In this document: one piece after another, positions 34,367 to 41,438 of the stretch
Position numbering within the stretch: the stretch's first letter is position 1
Layout of the letters: each line of letters opens with the position of its first letter
Assembly: GCA_026928255.1 (NCBI GenBank)
Contig: JAIXKJ010000008.1
Span: 907,298-971,297 of the forward strand
Direction of reading: 5' to 3'
DNA length: 64,000 nucleotides
DNA from: Anaerolineales bacterium
GTDB lineage: Bacteria > Chloroflexota > Anaerolineae > Anaerolineales > Villigracilaceae
Position numbers and translations under genes: made by a program
Notes under the pieces: model-generated
Seen by the model: the letters and a program-made list of their open reading frames with translations, nothing else
Told to the model about the DNA's origin: nothing
Database searches by the model: none

Positions 34367-36349
34367 ATGCTCACGCTTGCAGAAAAAATCCTCTTTGTGC
34401 TCGCCGCGCTCGTTTCGCTTTACTTTACTTATAAAGGCGTTGCGCGGATTATCCAACAGATTTCCAGCGGAAAAGGCAAAGTAGATTGGTCGCTCGCCCG
34501 CAAACGCGCCGTCGACTTGACCGCGAAGATGGTTTCCTTTCAGCCGGTCTTTCGTCTGCGCTTTGGCGTCAGTTTGTTGCACGGCTTCATCGGCTGGGGA
34601 TTTTTGACCTACCTCTTAATCAACCTTTCGGATTTAATTTACGGTTTTACCAATTTCAAAATCCTCTATCACGCCGGGCTTGTCGGCGACGTCTATCGTC
34701 TGCTGGCGGATTTAATGGGCATGGCAATTATGGTCTCCATGCTTGCTTTGTCCTTCCGCCGTTACATTCTCCAACCGACTCATCTCCACACCCGCGACAC
34801 GACGCTGCTCAACCCGAAAGCCCGCATGGGCATCTGGTACGACTCGGCGATTGTTACCGCCGCGTTCTTTACGCATAACTTTATGCGTATGACCGAAGAG
34901 TCTTTCCACCTCGCGCAAGAAGGGCGCGTGGACGGGTGGCAGCCGTTTATTTCCGCCGCATCCCGCTTATGGTCGGGGTGGGACGCGAATTCCCTCATGG
35001 TCGGCGAACACCTTGCCTGGTGGATTTCGCTGGGCGCAATCGTCGCCTTCCTCCCTTATTTTGCCTATTCAAAACACATACACTTGTTTTTTGCGCCGCT
35101 GAATTTTGCGCTCAAGCCCGAACGAAAATCCATCGGGCAATTGAGTTACATTGACCTCGACGATCAATCCATCGAACAGTTTGGCGCGGCGAAGATGAGC
35201 GATCTCGGCTGGGAACAAATCATGGACAGTTACGCCTGCATCCAATGTTTCCGCTGTCAAGAAGTTTGCCCGGCTTACAACACGGGGAAAATCCTTTCGC
35301 CCGCCGCGCTGGAAGTCAACAAGCGCTACCACCTGAAAAGCGGCACAACCGACGTGGCGATGCTCGACTTGATTTCGGAAGAAGCGGTTTGGGCTTGCAC
35401 CGCTTGCGGCGCCTGCGTGGACATTTGCCCAGTCGGCAACGAGCCGATGCGCGACATCCTCGACATTCGCCGCAACTTGGCGATGATGGAAAGTTCCTTC
35501 CCCAAAGAATTGGAAACGTCCTTCAAAGGCATGGAGCGCAACGCCAACCCGTGGAACGCGCCGCAAAGCGAACGCCTCAAATGGGCGGAAGGGCTGAACG
35601 TGCCGACCATCGAAGAAAACCCCGACCCCGACATTTTATGGTGGGTGGGTTGCGCCCCCGCCACCGACCCGCGCGCGCAGAAGACCGCGCAAGCCTTCGC
35701 CAAAATTTTGAACGCGGCCGGAGTTAACTTTGCCGTGCTGGGACGAAACGAATCCTGCACGGGCGACCCCGCTCGCCGCGCCGGGCGCGAGGACATCTTC
35801 TTCGGCTTGGCTACGCAAAACGTGGAAGTCTTAAACGAAGTCGCGCCGAAGCGCATTGTGGCGACTTGCCCGCATTGCTTGCACACCGTCAAAAACGAGT
35901 ACCCTGCCTTTGGCGGAAATTACGCCGTCATCCATCACACGCAGTTGATTAATGAATTGGTCGGCGCGGGGAAAATCTCGATGAACTTGGACGGCGACAA
36001 TATGAAGATTACCTTCCACGACCCGTGCTATTTAGGGCGGCACAACAAAATCGTGGACGAGCCGCGCGACGTCTTAAAATCAACGGGCGTCGAAACCGTC
36101 GAGATGCCGCGTCACGGCATGAAGTCCTTCTGTTGCGGCGCGGGCGGGGCGCAGATGTGGAAGGAAGAGGAAGAAGGCTCGTCGCGCGTCAACATGGCGC
36201 GCTTTGAAGAAGCCAAAGCCACCGGCGCGGACGTGGTGGCGGTCGGTTGCCCCTTCTGCTTGACGATGATGACCGACGCCTCCAAAAACGACGGCGGATT
36301 GATTCAAGTCAAAGACATCGCCGAAATTGTGGCGGAGCGGTTGAAGTAA
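34367..36349 (+). CDS. Membrane-bound HdrD-like iron-sulfur oxidoreductase
   Basis: A 660-residue fusion. The first ~250 residues hold about five membrane helices with His residues (LLHGFIGWGFLTYL, RYILQPTHLHTR) like heme b or quinone-site subunits (HdrE/NarI). Then come two 4Fe-4S motifs, CIQCFRCQEVCPAYN and CTACGACVDICPVGN, and two CCG domains (VGCAP...NESCTGD...CPHC and DPCYLG...FCCGAGG...GCPFC), the latter of the type binding the non-cubane cluster in HdrB/HdrD. It probably passes electrons between quinone and a cytosolic donor such as ETF or a 2-hydroxyacid dehydrogenase. Start at ATG 34367 after GGGAGG. Confidence 0.85.
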   Translation: MLTLAEKILFVLAALVSLYFTYKGVARIIQQISSGKGKVDWSLARKRAVDLTAKMVSFQPVFRLRFGVSLLHGFIGWGFLTYLLINLSDLIYGFTNFKILYHAGLVGDVYRLLADLMGMAIMVSMLALSFRRYILQPTHLHTRDTTLLNPKARMGIWYDSAIVTAAFFTHNFMRMTEESFHLAQEGRVDGWQPFISAASRLWSGWDANSLMVGEHLAWWISLGAIVAFLPYFAYSKHIHLFFAPLNFALKPERKSIGQLSYIDLDDQSIEQFGAAKMSDLGWEQIMDSYACIQCFRCQEVCPAYNTGKILSPAALEVNKRYHLKSGTTDVAMLDLISEEAVWACTACGACVDICPVGNEPMRDILDIRRNLAMMESSFPKELETSFKGMERNANPWNAPQSERLKWAEGLNVPTIEENPDPDILWWVGCAPATDPRAQKTAQAFAKILNAAGVNFAVLGRNESCTGDPARRAGREDIFFGLATQNVEVLNEVAPKRIVATCPHCLHTVKNEYPAFGGNYAVIHHTQLINELVGAGKISMNLDGDNMKITFHDPCYLGRHNKIVDEPRDVLKSTGVETVEMPRHGMKSFCCGAGGAQMWKEEEEGSSRVNMARFEEAKATGADVVAVGCPFCLTMMTDASKNDGGLIQVKDIAEIVAERLK

Positions 36350-36354
36350 ATCTC

Positions 36355-36385
36355 AAACGGGCGAACGGCAGTTCGTCCGTTTTTG
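36355..36385 (+). terminator. Intrinsic terminator after the HdrD-like gene
   Basis: ACGGGCGAAC / GTTCGTCCGT (one G-T pair, loop GGCA) followed by TTTTTG; it abuts the -10 box of the next promoter. Confidence 0.8.
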
Positions 36386-36386
36386 T

Positions 36387-36392
36387 TATAAT
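36387..36392 (+). promoter_or_regulatory. -10 box for the E1-E2 operon
   Basis: Perfect TATAAT, 35 bp before the ATG, whose leader holds an ATAGGAGAA ribosome-binding site. It begins where the terminator T-run ends. Confidence 0.6.
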
Positions 36393-36426
36393 CTTTGAGC
36401 AAGCCAATCAACCATAGGAGAATTTC

Positions 36427-38832
36427 ATGCCTGCGAAAAAAAAAGGCGCGCTGGAACTTCCTTTTGAGAAAGACGAAATCGTAAAAGATTATCGCCTTGC
36501 CTATCAAAGTCGGCAAGCGTCGCTCATTGGCAGACGCGAGGTCTTGAGCGGGAAAGCAAAATTTGGCATCTTCGGCGACGGGAAAGAAATTCCGCAACTC
36601 GCCATTGCGCGCGCCTTCCAAAAAGGCGATTGGCGCTCGGGCTATTACCGCGACCAAACCTGGATGTTCATGCTCGACGCGATGAGCATCAAAGAATTCT
36701 TCGCTCAACTTTACGCCCACGCCGACGTTGATTACGACCCCGCCAGCGGCGGGCGGCAGATGAACAACCATTTCGGCACGCGCGAGCTTTCGCCCAACGG
36801 CGTTTGGCGCGCGCAGACGCAACTCTATAACACCTCGTCGGACGTGTCGAGCACGTCGGCGCAAATGCCGCGCGCCGTCGGCTTGGCTTACGCTTCGGTC
36901 GTTTATCGCGCTGTCGAAGAATTGCATCCGTTTACGGATTTTTCCATCAACGGCAATGAAGTCGCTTTCATCACCATCGGCAATGCGTCGGCGGCGGAAG
37001 GTTTGTTTTGGGAGGCGGTCAACGCGATCGGCGTGTTAAAAGCGCCGGCGGTGATTTCCATCTACGACGACGGCTACGGCATCTCCGTGCCGAACGAATA
37101 TCAAATGACGAAGGGCAACGTCGGCGAATTGCTCAAAGGCTTTGAGCGCAACGCCGACCTGAACAGCGGATATAACCTTTTCACCGTCCGCGCTTGGGAT
37201 TACCCCGCGCTGGTGGAGACCTATCAAGCCGCCGCCAAAGCCGCGCGCGAGGAGCACATCCCCGCGCTAGTGCATGTGATTGACGTAACGCAACCGCAGG
37301 GACATTCCACGTCGGGCAGCCACGAGCGCTATAAGACTCCCGAACGCCTGCAATGGGAAGAAGACTTTGACGGCTTGACGCGCATGCGCGAGTGGATGAT
37401 AAAAGCGGGCGTCGCTTCTGCCGCCGAACTGGACGAGTTGGAAAAAGCCGATTACGAAGCCGTCGAAGGCTTTCGCAAAGCGGCTTGGGATTCGTACCTC
37501 GCGCCGCTGAACGAAGAGCGCGAACAAGCCGCAGATATATTAGAAGAAGTTGCGACTTCTATCCCGAACCTTTCTGCGGAATTGCGCCGTATGCGCGACC
37601 GCTTGCTTTCGTTGCCGTCCTTTTCACGGCGCGACATTCATTCCGTCACGCACGAGGCGTTGCGTTTGTTAAGGAACGAGGCGCATCCCGCCAAGCAAAT
37701 CCTCGTGGACTGGAAGCGCGAAAATAACGAGACAACCCGCGAAAGATATTCGGCGCACCTCTATTCGGGGTCGGCGCTAAACGTGGACGAGGTCAAGCCG
37801 ATTTACTCCGAGCGCTCGCCGACGATGTTCGGCTTCGAGATTGTCAACGCCGCCTTCGACGCCGCCTTCGCCCGCGAACCGCGTCTGGTGGCTTTCGGCG
37901 AAGACGTCGGCTACTTGGGCGACGTCAATCAAGGCTTCAAGGGCATGCAAGAGAAATACGGAAAATTCCGCGTGAGCGACACTGGCATCCGCGAGGCGAC
38001 GATTTTGGGGCAAGCCATCGGCATGGCCATGCGCGGACTGCGCCCGATCGCCGAAATTCAATATCTCGATTATTTGATGTTCGCGCTGCAAACCATGAGC
38101 GACGATTTGTCCACGCTGCATTGGCGTTCGGCAGGCGGACAAAAAGCGCCGGTCATCGTCCGCACGCGCGGGCATCGTCTCGAAGGCGTTTGGCATTCGG
38201 GTTCGCCGATGTCGGGCATCCTCAATCTCACGCGCGGAATATACGTCCTCGTCCCGCGCGATATGACGCGCGCCGCCGGCTTCTACAACACATTGCTGAA
38301 AGCCGACGAACCCGCGCTGATTGTCGAAGTCTTAAACGGTTATCGCATCAAAGAGAAACTGCCGGATAACATCGGCGAGATGACCGTTCCGCTGGGCGTC
38401 CCCGAAACCTTGCGCGAGGGGAGCGATTTGACCATCGTTACCTACGGCGCGTGTTGCCGCATCGTGCTGGACGCCGCCGACAAGTTAAGCAAAGTCGGCG
38501 TTGACGTGGAAGTGATTGACGCGCAATCGCTCATGCCTTTTGACTTGCATGGCAAAATCCTCGAATCGTTGAAGAAGACTAACCGCATCCTGTTCGTGGA
38601 TGAGGACGTGCCCGGCGGCGCGACGGCTTACATGCTGCAAGAAGTGATCGAGAAACAAGGCGGCTACTTCCATTTGGATTCGCCTGCCCGCACCTTGTCC
38701 GCGTCCGCGCACCGCCCAGCCTACGGCAGCGACGGCGATTACTGGAGCAAACCCAACTCCGAAACCGTCTTCGACGCGGCGTATGAAATGATGAACGAAG
38801 TCGACCCGAATCGTTATCCGTCTTTTAGTTGA
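36427..38832 (+). CDS. Fused alpha-beta E1 of a 2-oxoacid dehydrogenase
   Basis: An 801-residue thiamine-diphosphate enzyme with alpha-like (about 1-370) and beta-like (about 460-800) halves in one chain. The alpha part has YYRDQTWMFMLDAMS, GGRQMNNHFGT and, where GDG...NN should be, IGNASAAEG (184-192) and YDDGYGIS (213-220). The beta part is canonical: FGEDVGYLGDVNQGF, DTGIREATILGQAIGMA, PIAEIQYLDYL and LMPFDLHGKI. It should decarboxylate a branched-chain or related 2-oxoacid and pass the acyl group to the E2 encoded downstream. Fused E1 proteins exist in several phyla; substrate cannot be fixed from sequence. Confidence 0.87.
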   Translation: MPAKKKGALELPFEKDEIVKDYRLAYQSRQASLIGRREVLSGKAKFGIFGDGKEIPQLAIARAFQKGDWRSGYYRDQTWMFMLDAMSIKEFFAQLYAHADVDYDPASGGRQMNNHFGTRELSPNGVWRAQTQLYNTSSDVSSTSAQMPRAVGLAYASVVYRAVEELHPFTDFSINGNEVAFITIGNASAAEGLFWEAVNAIGVLKAPAVISIYDDGYGISVPNEYQMTKGNVGELLKGFERNADLNSGYNLFTVRAWDYPALVETYQAAAKAAREEHIPALVHVIDVTQPQGHSTSGSHERYKTPERLQWEEDFDGLTRMREWMIKAGVASAAELDELEKADYEAVEGFRKAAWDSYLAPLNEEREQAADILEEVATSIPNLSAELRRMRDRLLSLPSFSRRDIHSVTHEALRLLRNEAHPAKQILVDWKRENNETTRERYSAHLYSGSALNVDEVKPIYSERSPTMFGFEIVNAAFDAAFAREPRLVAFGEDVGYLGDVNQGFKGMQEKYGKFRVSDTGIREATILGQAIGMAMRGLRPIAEIQYLDYLMFALQTMSDDLSTLHWRSAGGQKAPVIVRTRGHRLEGVWHSGSPMSGILNLTRGIYVLVPRDMTRAAGFYNTLLKADEPALIVEVLNGYRIKEKLPDNIGEMTVPLGVPETLREGSDLTIVTYGACCRIVLDAADKLSKVGVDVEVIDAQSLMPFDLHGKILESLKKTNRILFVDEDVPGGATAYMLQEVIEKQGGYFHLDSPARTLSASAHRPAYGSDGDYWSKPNSETVFDAAYEMMNEVDPNRYPSFS

Positions 38833-38858
38833 TAGTTTGCAGTTGACAGTTCGCAGCA
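38830..38858. repeat. Short degenerate heptad tract before the four-helix-bundle gene
   Basis: GATAGTTTGCAGTTGACAGT is made of TTGCAGT/TGACAGT-like units, the complement style of the TGCCAAC family, starting at the E1 stop codon. Confidence 0.6.
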
Positions 38859-38866
38859 GAGGATTT

Positions 38867-39253
38867 ATGGAGAAAGAAAAAGTTTCGGCAAAGAATTACC
38901 GCGAGTTAATTGTGTGGCAAGACGCAATTAAAATTGCCAAAGCCGTTTATCAATTGACGGGTAAATTTCCAAAACAAGAAACTTATGCTCTTGCAGACCA
39001 ACTTCGACGCGCCTCTGTTTCCGTTCCTTCAAATATCGCAGAAGGACAAGCGAGAAAGTCGCCGGGCGATTTTAAAAGATTTTTATACATTGCGCTTGGC
39101 TCGTTGGCAGAAGTAGATACGCAACTGGTTTTAGCGCAAGAATTCGGCTATTTGAGCGAAGAAGACATAAACCCAATGGATGAACAGATTCAAAATCTAC
39201 GCAAAAAACTTTACGCGCTTATCAATAGCCTGCCGCCAACCATCAACCGATAA
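38867..39253 (+). CDS. Four-helix-bundle protein (23S rRNA intervening-sequence / S23 family)
   Basis: A 128-residue protein matching the S23/Avd-type four-helix-bundle family: NYRELIVWQDAIKIAKAVYQ, LADQLRRASVSVPSNIAEG, FLYIALGSLAEVDTQL. Members are encoded in 23S rRNA intervening sequences or free in genomes, and the related Avd works with diversity-generating retroelements; none of these partners is seen here. The gene sits between E1 and E2 and is visibly more A/T-rich. Its last codons are formed by the following repeat tract. AGAGGA precedes the ATG at 38867. Confidence 0.88.
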   Translation: MEKEKVSAKNYRELIVWQDAIKIAKAVYQLTGKFPKQETYALADQLRRASVSVPSNIAEGQARKSPGDFKRFLYIALGSLAEVDTQLVLAQEFGYLSEEDINPMDEQIQNLRKKLYALINSLPPTINR

Positions 39254-39294
39254 CCGCCAACTATCAACCACCAACCACCAACTAATAACTGGAG
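39229..39294. repeat. Degenerate heptanucleotide repeat (CCAACCA type)
   Basis: Seven-base units CCAACCA, TCAACCG, ATAACCG, CCAACTA, TCAACCA and CCAACCA run from the end of the four-helix-bundle gene to the E2 ribosome-binding site. Confidence 0.8.
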
Positions 39295-39299
39295 ATCTT

Positions 39300-40556
39300 A
39301 TGACCATAAAAGTACTCGTCCCCCGACTCGGCGAAGGCGTGGAAGAAGTAACCGTTTCAAAATGGCTGAAGCAAGAAGGCGATTCGATTAAGGAATTAGA
39401 GCCGCTGCTTGAAGTCAACACCGATAAGGTGGACACCGAAATCCCCGCGCCCGCCTCTGGCGTGATTTTGAAAATCGTCGCCCAAGAAGGCGCTGTCGCC
39501 AACGTCGGCGATTTGCTGGCGGTCATCGGTCAACCTGGCGAGGCAGTTGATAGTAGCGAGTTGGCAGTTGGCGGCAGTCCATCCGCGCAAAATCCTTCTG
39601 CACATCAGACTCAACCAACCGCCCCTCAACCGTCCGCAGAACCTTCAACCTTCAACCTGAAACCTTCAACCGACTTAGGCTTCATCTCTCCCGTCGTGGC
39701 GCGGATTGCCGCCGAACATGGCGTGGACTTGGGCCAAGTCAACGGCACGGGGCTGAACGGACGCATCACCAAAAACGACGTGCTGGCATTTGTCGAAGGA
39801 CGCAAGACAAAGGGCGCAGGGCGCGCGCCGCAACCTTCTAACCTGAAACCTGACACCCGAATACCTGACACCTCAACACCTGACACCTTAATCAAACACA
39901 CTGCCATGCGGAAATCCATCGCCGCGCACATGGTTGAGTCCAAACGCACTTCGCCGCACGTCTTGAGCGTTATGGAAGCGGACCTGAGCCGCGTGGTTAA
40001 ACATCGCGCCGCCAACAAAGCCGCCTTTGAGCGAGACGGAGTCAACCTAACCTTCACCGCCTACTTCCTGATGGCCATCACGGCGGGGCTGAGAGCCTAC
40101 CCGCAGACCAACTCGTCTTGGTCGGACGAAGGCTTGATTGTTCACAAAAATATCAACTTGGGCATGGCGGTTTCGCTCGGCGAAGACGGCTTAATTGTCC
40201 CCGTCATCAAACGCGCCGAAGATCTATCGCTGCTGGCGATGGTGCGCGCCGTCAACGATTTGGCGAATCGCGCGCGCAACAAAAAACTGCAACCCGACGA
40301 TGTGCGCGGCGGCACGTTCACCTTAACCAATCACGGCACAAGCGGATCGCTGTTCGCCTTCCCGGTCATCAATCAACCGCAGGCGGGCATTCTCGGCGTC
40401 GGCGCATTACAGAAGCGCGTCGTAGTAATTGACGACGCCATCGCCATCCGCCCGATGGTATATCTCTCGTTCGTGTTCGATCATCGGATTTTGGATGGCG
40501 CTTCGGCGGACTGGTTCTTGGCGAAGGTCAAAGAGACGTTGGAGAATTGGACGTAG
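39300..40556 (+). CDS. Dihydrolipoamide acyltransferase (E2) of the 2-oxoacid dehydrogenase
   Basis: A 418-residue E2: an N-terminal lipoyl domain with the modified Lys43 in VNTDKVDTEIPAP, a peripheral subunit-binding domain around 128-165 (FISPVVARIAAEHGVDL, GLNGRITKNDVLAF) and a C-terminal catalytic domain with the active-site His in FDHRILDGASADWF. The linkers (about 80-125 and 168-199) are rich in Pro, Ser, Thr and Asp and come from the same repeat sequences that fill spacers elsewhere. It transfers acyl groups from E1 to CoA. GGAG precedes the ATG at 39300; an in-frame upstream extension would read through the repeat. No E3 gene is in the window. Confidence 0.93.
   Translation: MTIKVLVPRLGEGVEEVTVSKWLKQEGDSIKELEPLLEVNTDKVDTEIPAPASGVILKIVAQEGAVANVGDLLAVIGQPGEAVDSSELAVGGSPSAQNPSAHQTQPTAPQPSAEPSTFNLKPSTDLGFISPVVARIAAEHGVDLGQVNGTGLNGRITKNDVLAFVEGRKTKGAGRAPQPSNLKPDTRIPDTSTPDTLIKHTAMRKSIAAHMVESKRTSPHVLSVMEADLSRVVKHRAANKAAFERDGVNLTFTAYFLMAITAGLRAYPQTNSSWSDEGLIVHKNINLGMAVSLGEDGLIVPVIKRAEDLSLLAMVRAVNDLANRARNKKLQPDDVRGGTFTLTNHGTSGSLFAFPVINQPQAGILGVGALQKRVVVIDDAIAIRPMVYLSFVFDHRILDGASADWFLAKVKETLENWT
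39606..39672 (+). repeat. Heptad repeat coding for E2 linker 1
   Basis: Within the coding sequence the units CCTTCAA and CCTGAAA alternate exactly as in the spacer at 53519-53603; the stretch 39640-39671 is the same series of heptads. It encodes STFNLKPST. Confidence 0.85.
39798..39890 (+). repeat. Heptad repeats coding for E2 linker 2
   Basis: A GGACGCAAGACAAAGG stretch of the GGACRAA family is followed by CCTGAAA, CCTGACA, CCCGAAT and CCTCAAC units, encoding NLKPDTRIPDTSTPDT, as in the spacers at 53519 and 61264. Confidence 0.8.
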
Positions 40557-40618
40557 CTCTTTCGACGGACACGTCAAAGATTGATATACAAATAACGTCC
40601 AAACACTCCCGTTGAGTC

Positions 40619-41398
40619 TTACTTCTCCCACTCGATCTCCGCAGGACCGCCGTAGCCGTGTTTCTCTTGCACATAGACTCGCCCGTGCGAGGGCGAAGAA
40701 CAGCCTGATTCGTCGGCAAAGGTGATGAAAGGCAGACGCGAGCCGAGCGTGTCGAAGATAAATTCGCCGTTCACGCAATGCCAAACTTCCACAATGTACG
40801 GGAACATATTTTCGTCTTCATACTTCCCCGCGCTGACGTTTACCTCCGCCCACGTTACCGTCATTGCGTCGCCCGTCCGCTCGACGGACAAAATCGTCGT
40901 TCCGCCATAATAGGGCGAAACGGGAATCTTATACCCGTCGGGGTACATCGGCGGCAGGGACGCAATTTCGCCCGCTTCTTTGAGCGCGATAAACTGCGAA
41001 TTAACCCAGCACTTCTGCGGCTCGTTTGGGACGAGAACCCAGCCGTTGCCGACAGCCCGCCCGATGAGGCGCAGCGGCGTGTTTTGATTAAAGGCGATGA
41101 GATACAAATAATTTGCGCCCGGCCCGTAACGGCAGATTAATTTTTCGGAAGCGACAACCGCCTTCAAACTCTCGACGGTAGGAACGGGAGTCAGCGTCGG
41201 CGGCGGAGTTTCTGTCGGCGGGATGGGCGTCGCGCTTGGCGCGGTCGTCGGGCTAGGCGGCGGCGTCGCGGATGGGGGAATCGCTGTCGGCGCGGACGTC
41301 TGCTTGGGCGGGGGAGTCGCCGTCGGCGGGGAAAGCGGCGCGGGCGCGCAAGCGCCGATTCCAAAAATCAAGAAAAGCAAAATGAGAGCGCGTTTCAT
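40619..41398 (-). CDS. Lipoprotein with Pro/Thr linker and SH3-like domain
   Basis: A 259-residue exported lipoprotein: lipobox GIGAC, about 60 residues of Pro/Thr/Ala-rich linker, then a domain starting VVASEKLICRYGPGANYLYL that resembles bacterial SH3 (the GPG.xY pattern) and ending near CWVNSQFIAL. The C-terminal 100 residues (VSPYYGGTTILSVERTGDA onwards) are beta-rich, with a Cys pair, and not recognised. Probably a wall-facing binding protein. ATG 41398 has an AAAGG six bases upstream; ATG 41404 is possible. It is divergent from the VanW-family gene. Confidence 0.72.
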   Translation of the reverse strand: MKRALILLFLIFGIGACAPAPLSPPTATPPPKQTSAPTAIPPSATPPPSPTTAPSATPIPPTETPPPTLTPVPTVESLKAVVASEKLICRYGPGANYLYLIAFNQNTPLRLIGRAVGNGWVLVPNEPQKCWVNSQFIALKEAGEIASLPPMYPDGYKIPVSPYYGGTTILSVERTGDAMTVTWAEVNVSAGKYEDENMFPYIVEVWHCVNGEFIFDTLGSRLPFITFADESGCSSPSHGRVYVQEKHGYGGPAEIEWEK

Positions 41399-41426
41399 CT
41401 TCATCCTTTGTTATTTGTAATTCCGT

Positions 41427-41432
41427 TATAAT
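41427..41432 (+). promoter_or_regulatory. -10 box of a probable leaderless promoter (VanW family)
   Basis: Perfect TATAAT, six bases, then ATG at 41439. Confidence 0.65.
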
Positions 41433-41438
41433 TCTTTT

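Noticed and set aside
38867-39253. Diversity-generating retroelement accessory gene (avd)
   Set aside because: The protein fold family fits, but no reverse transcriptase, template repeat or variable repeat is visible nearby.
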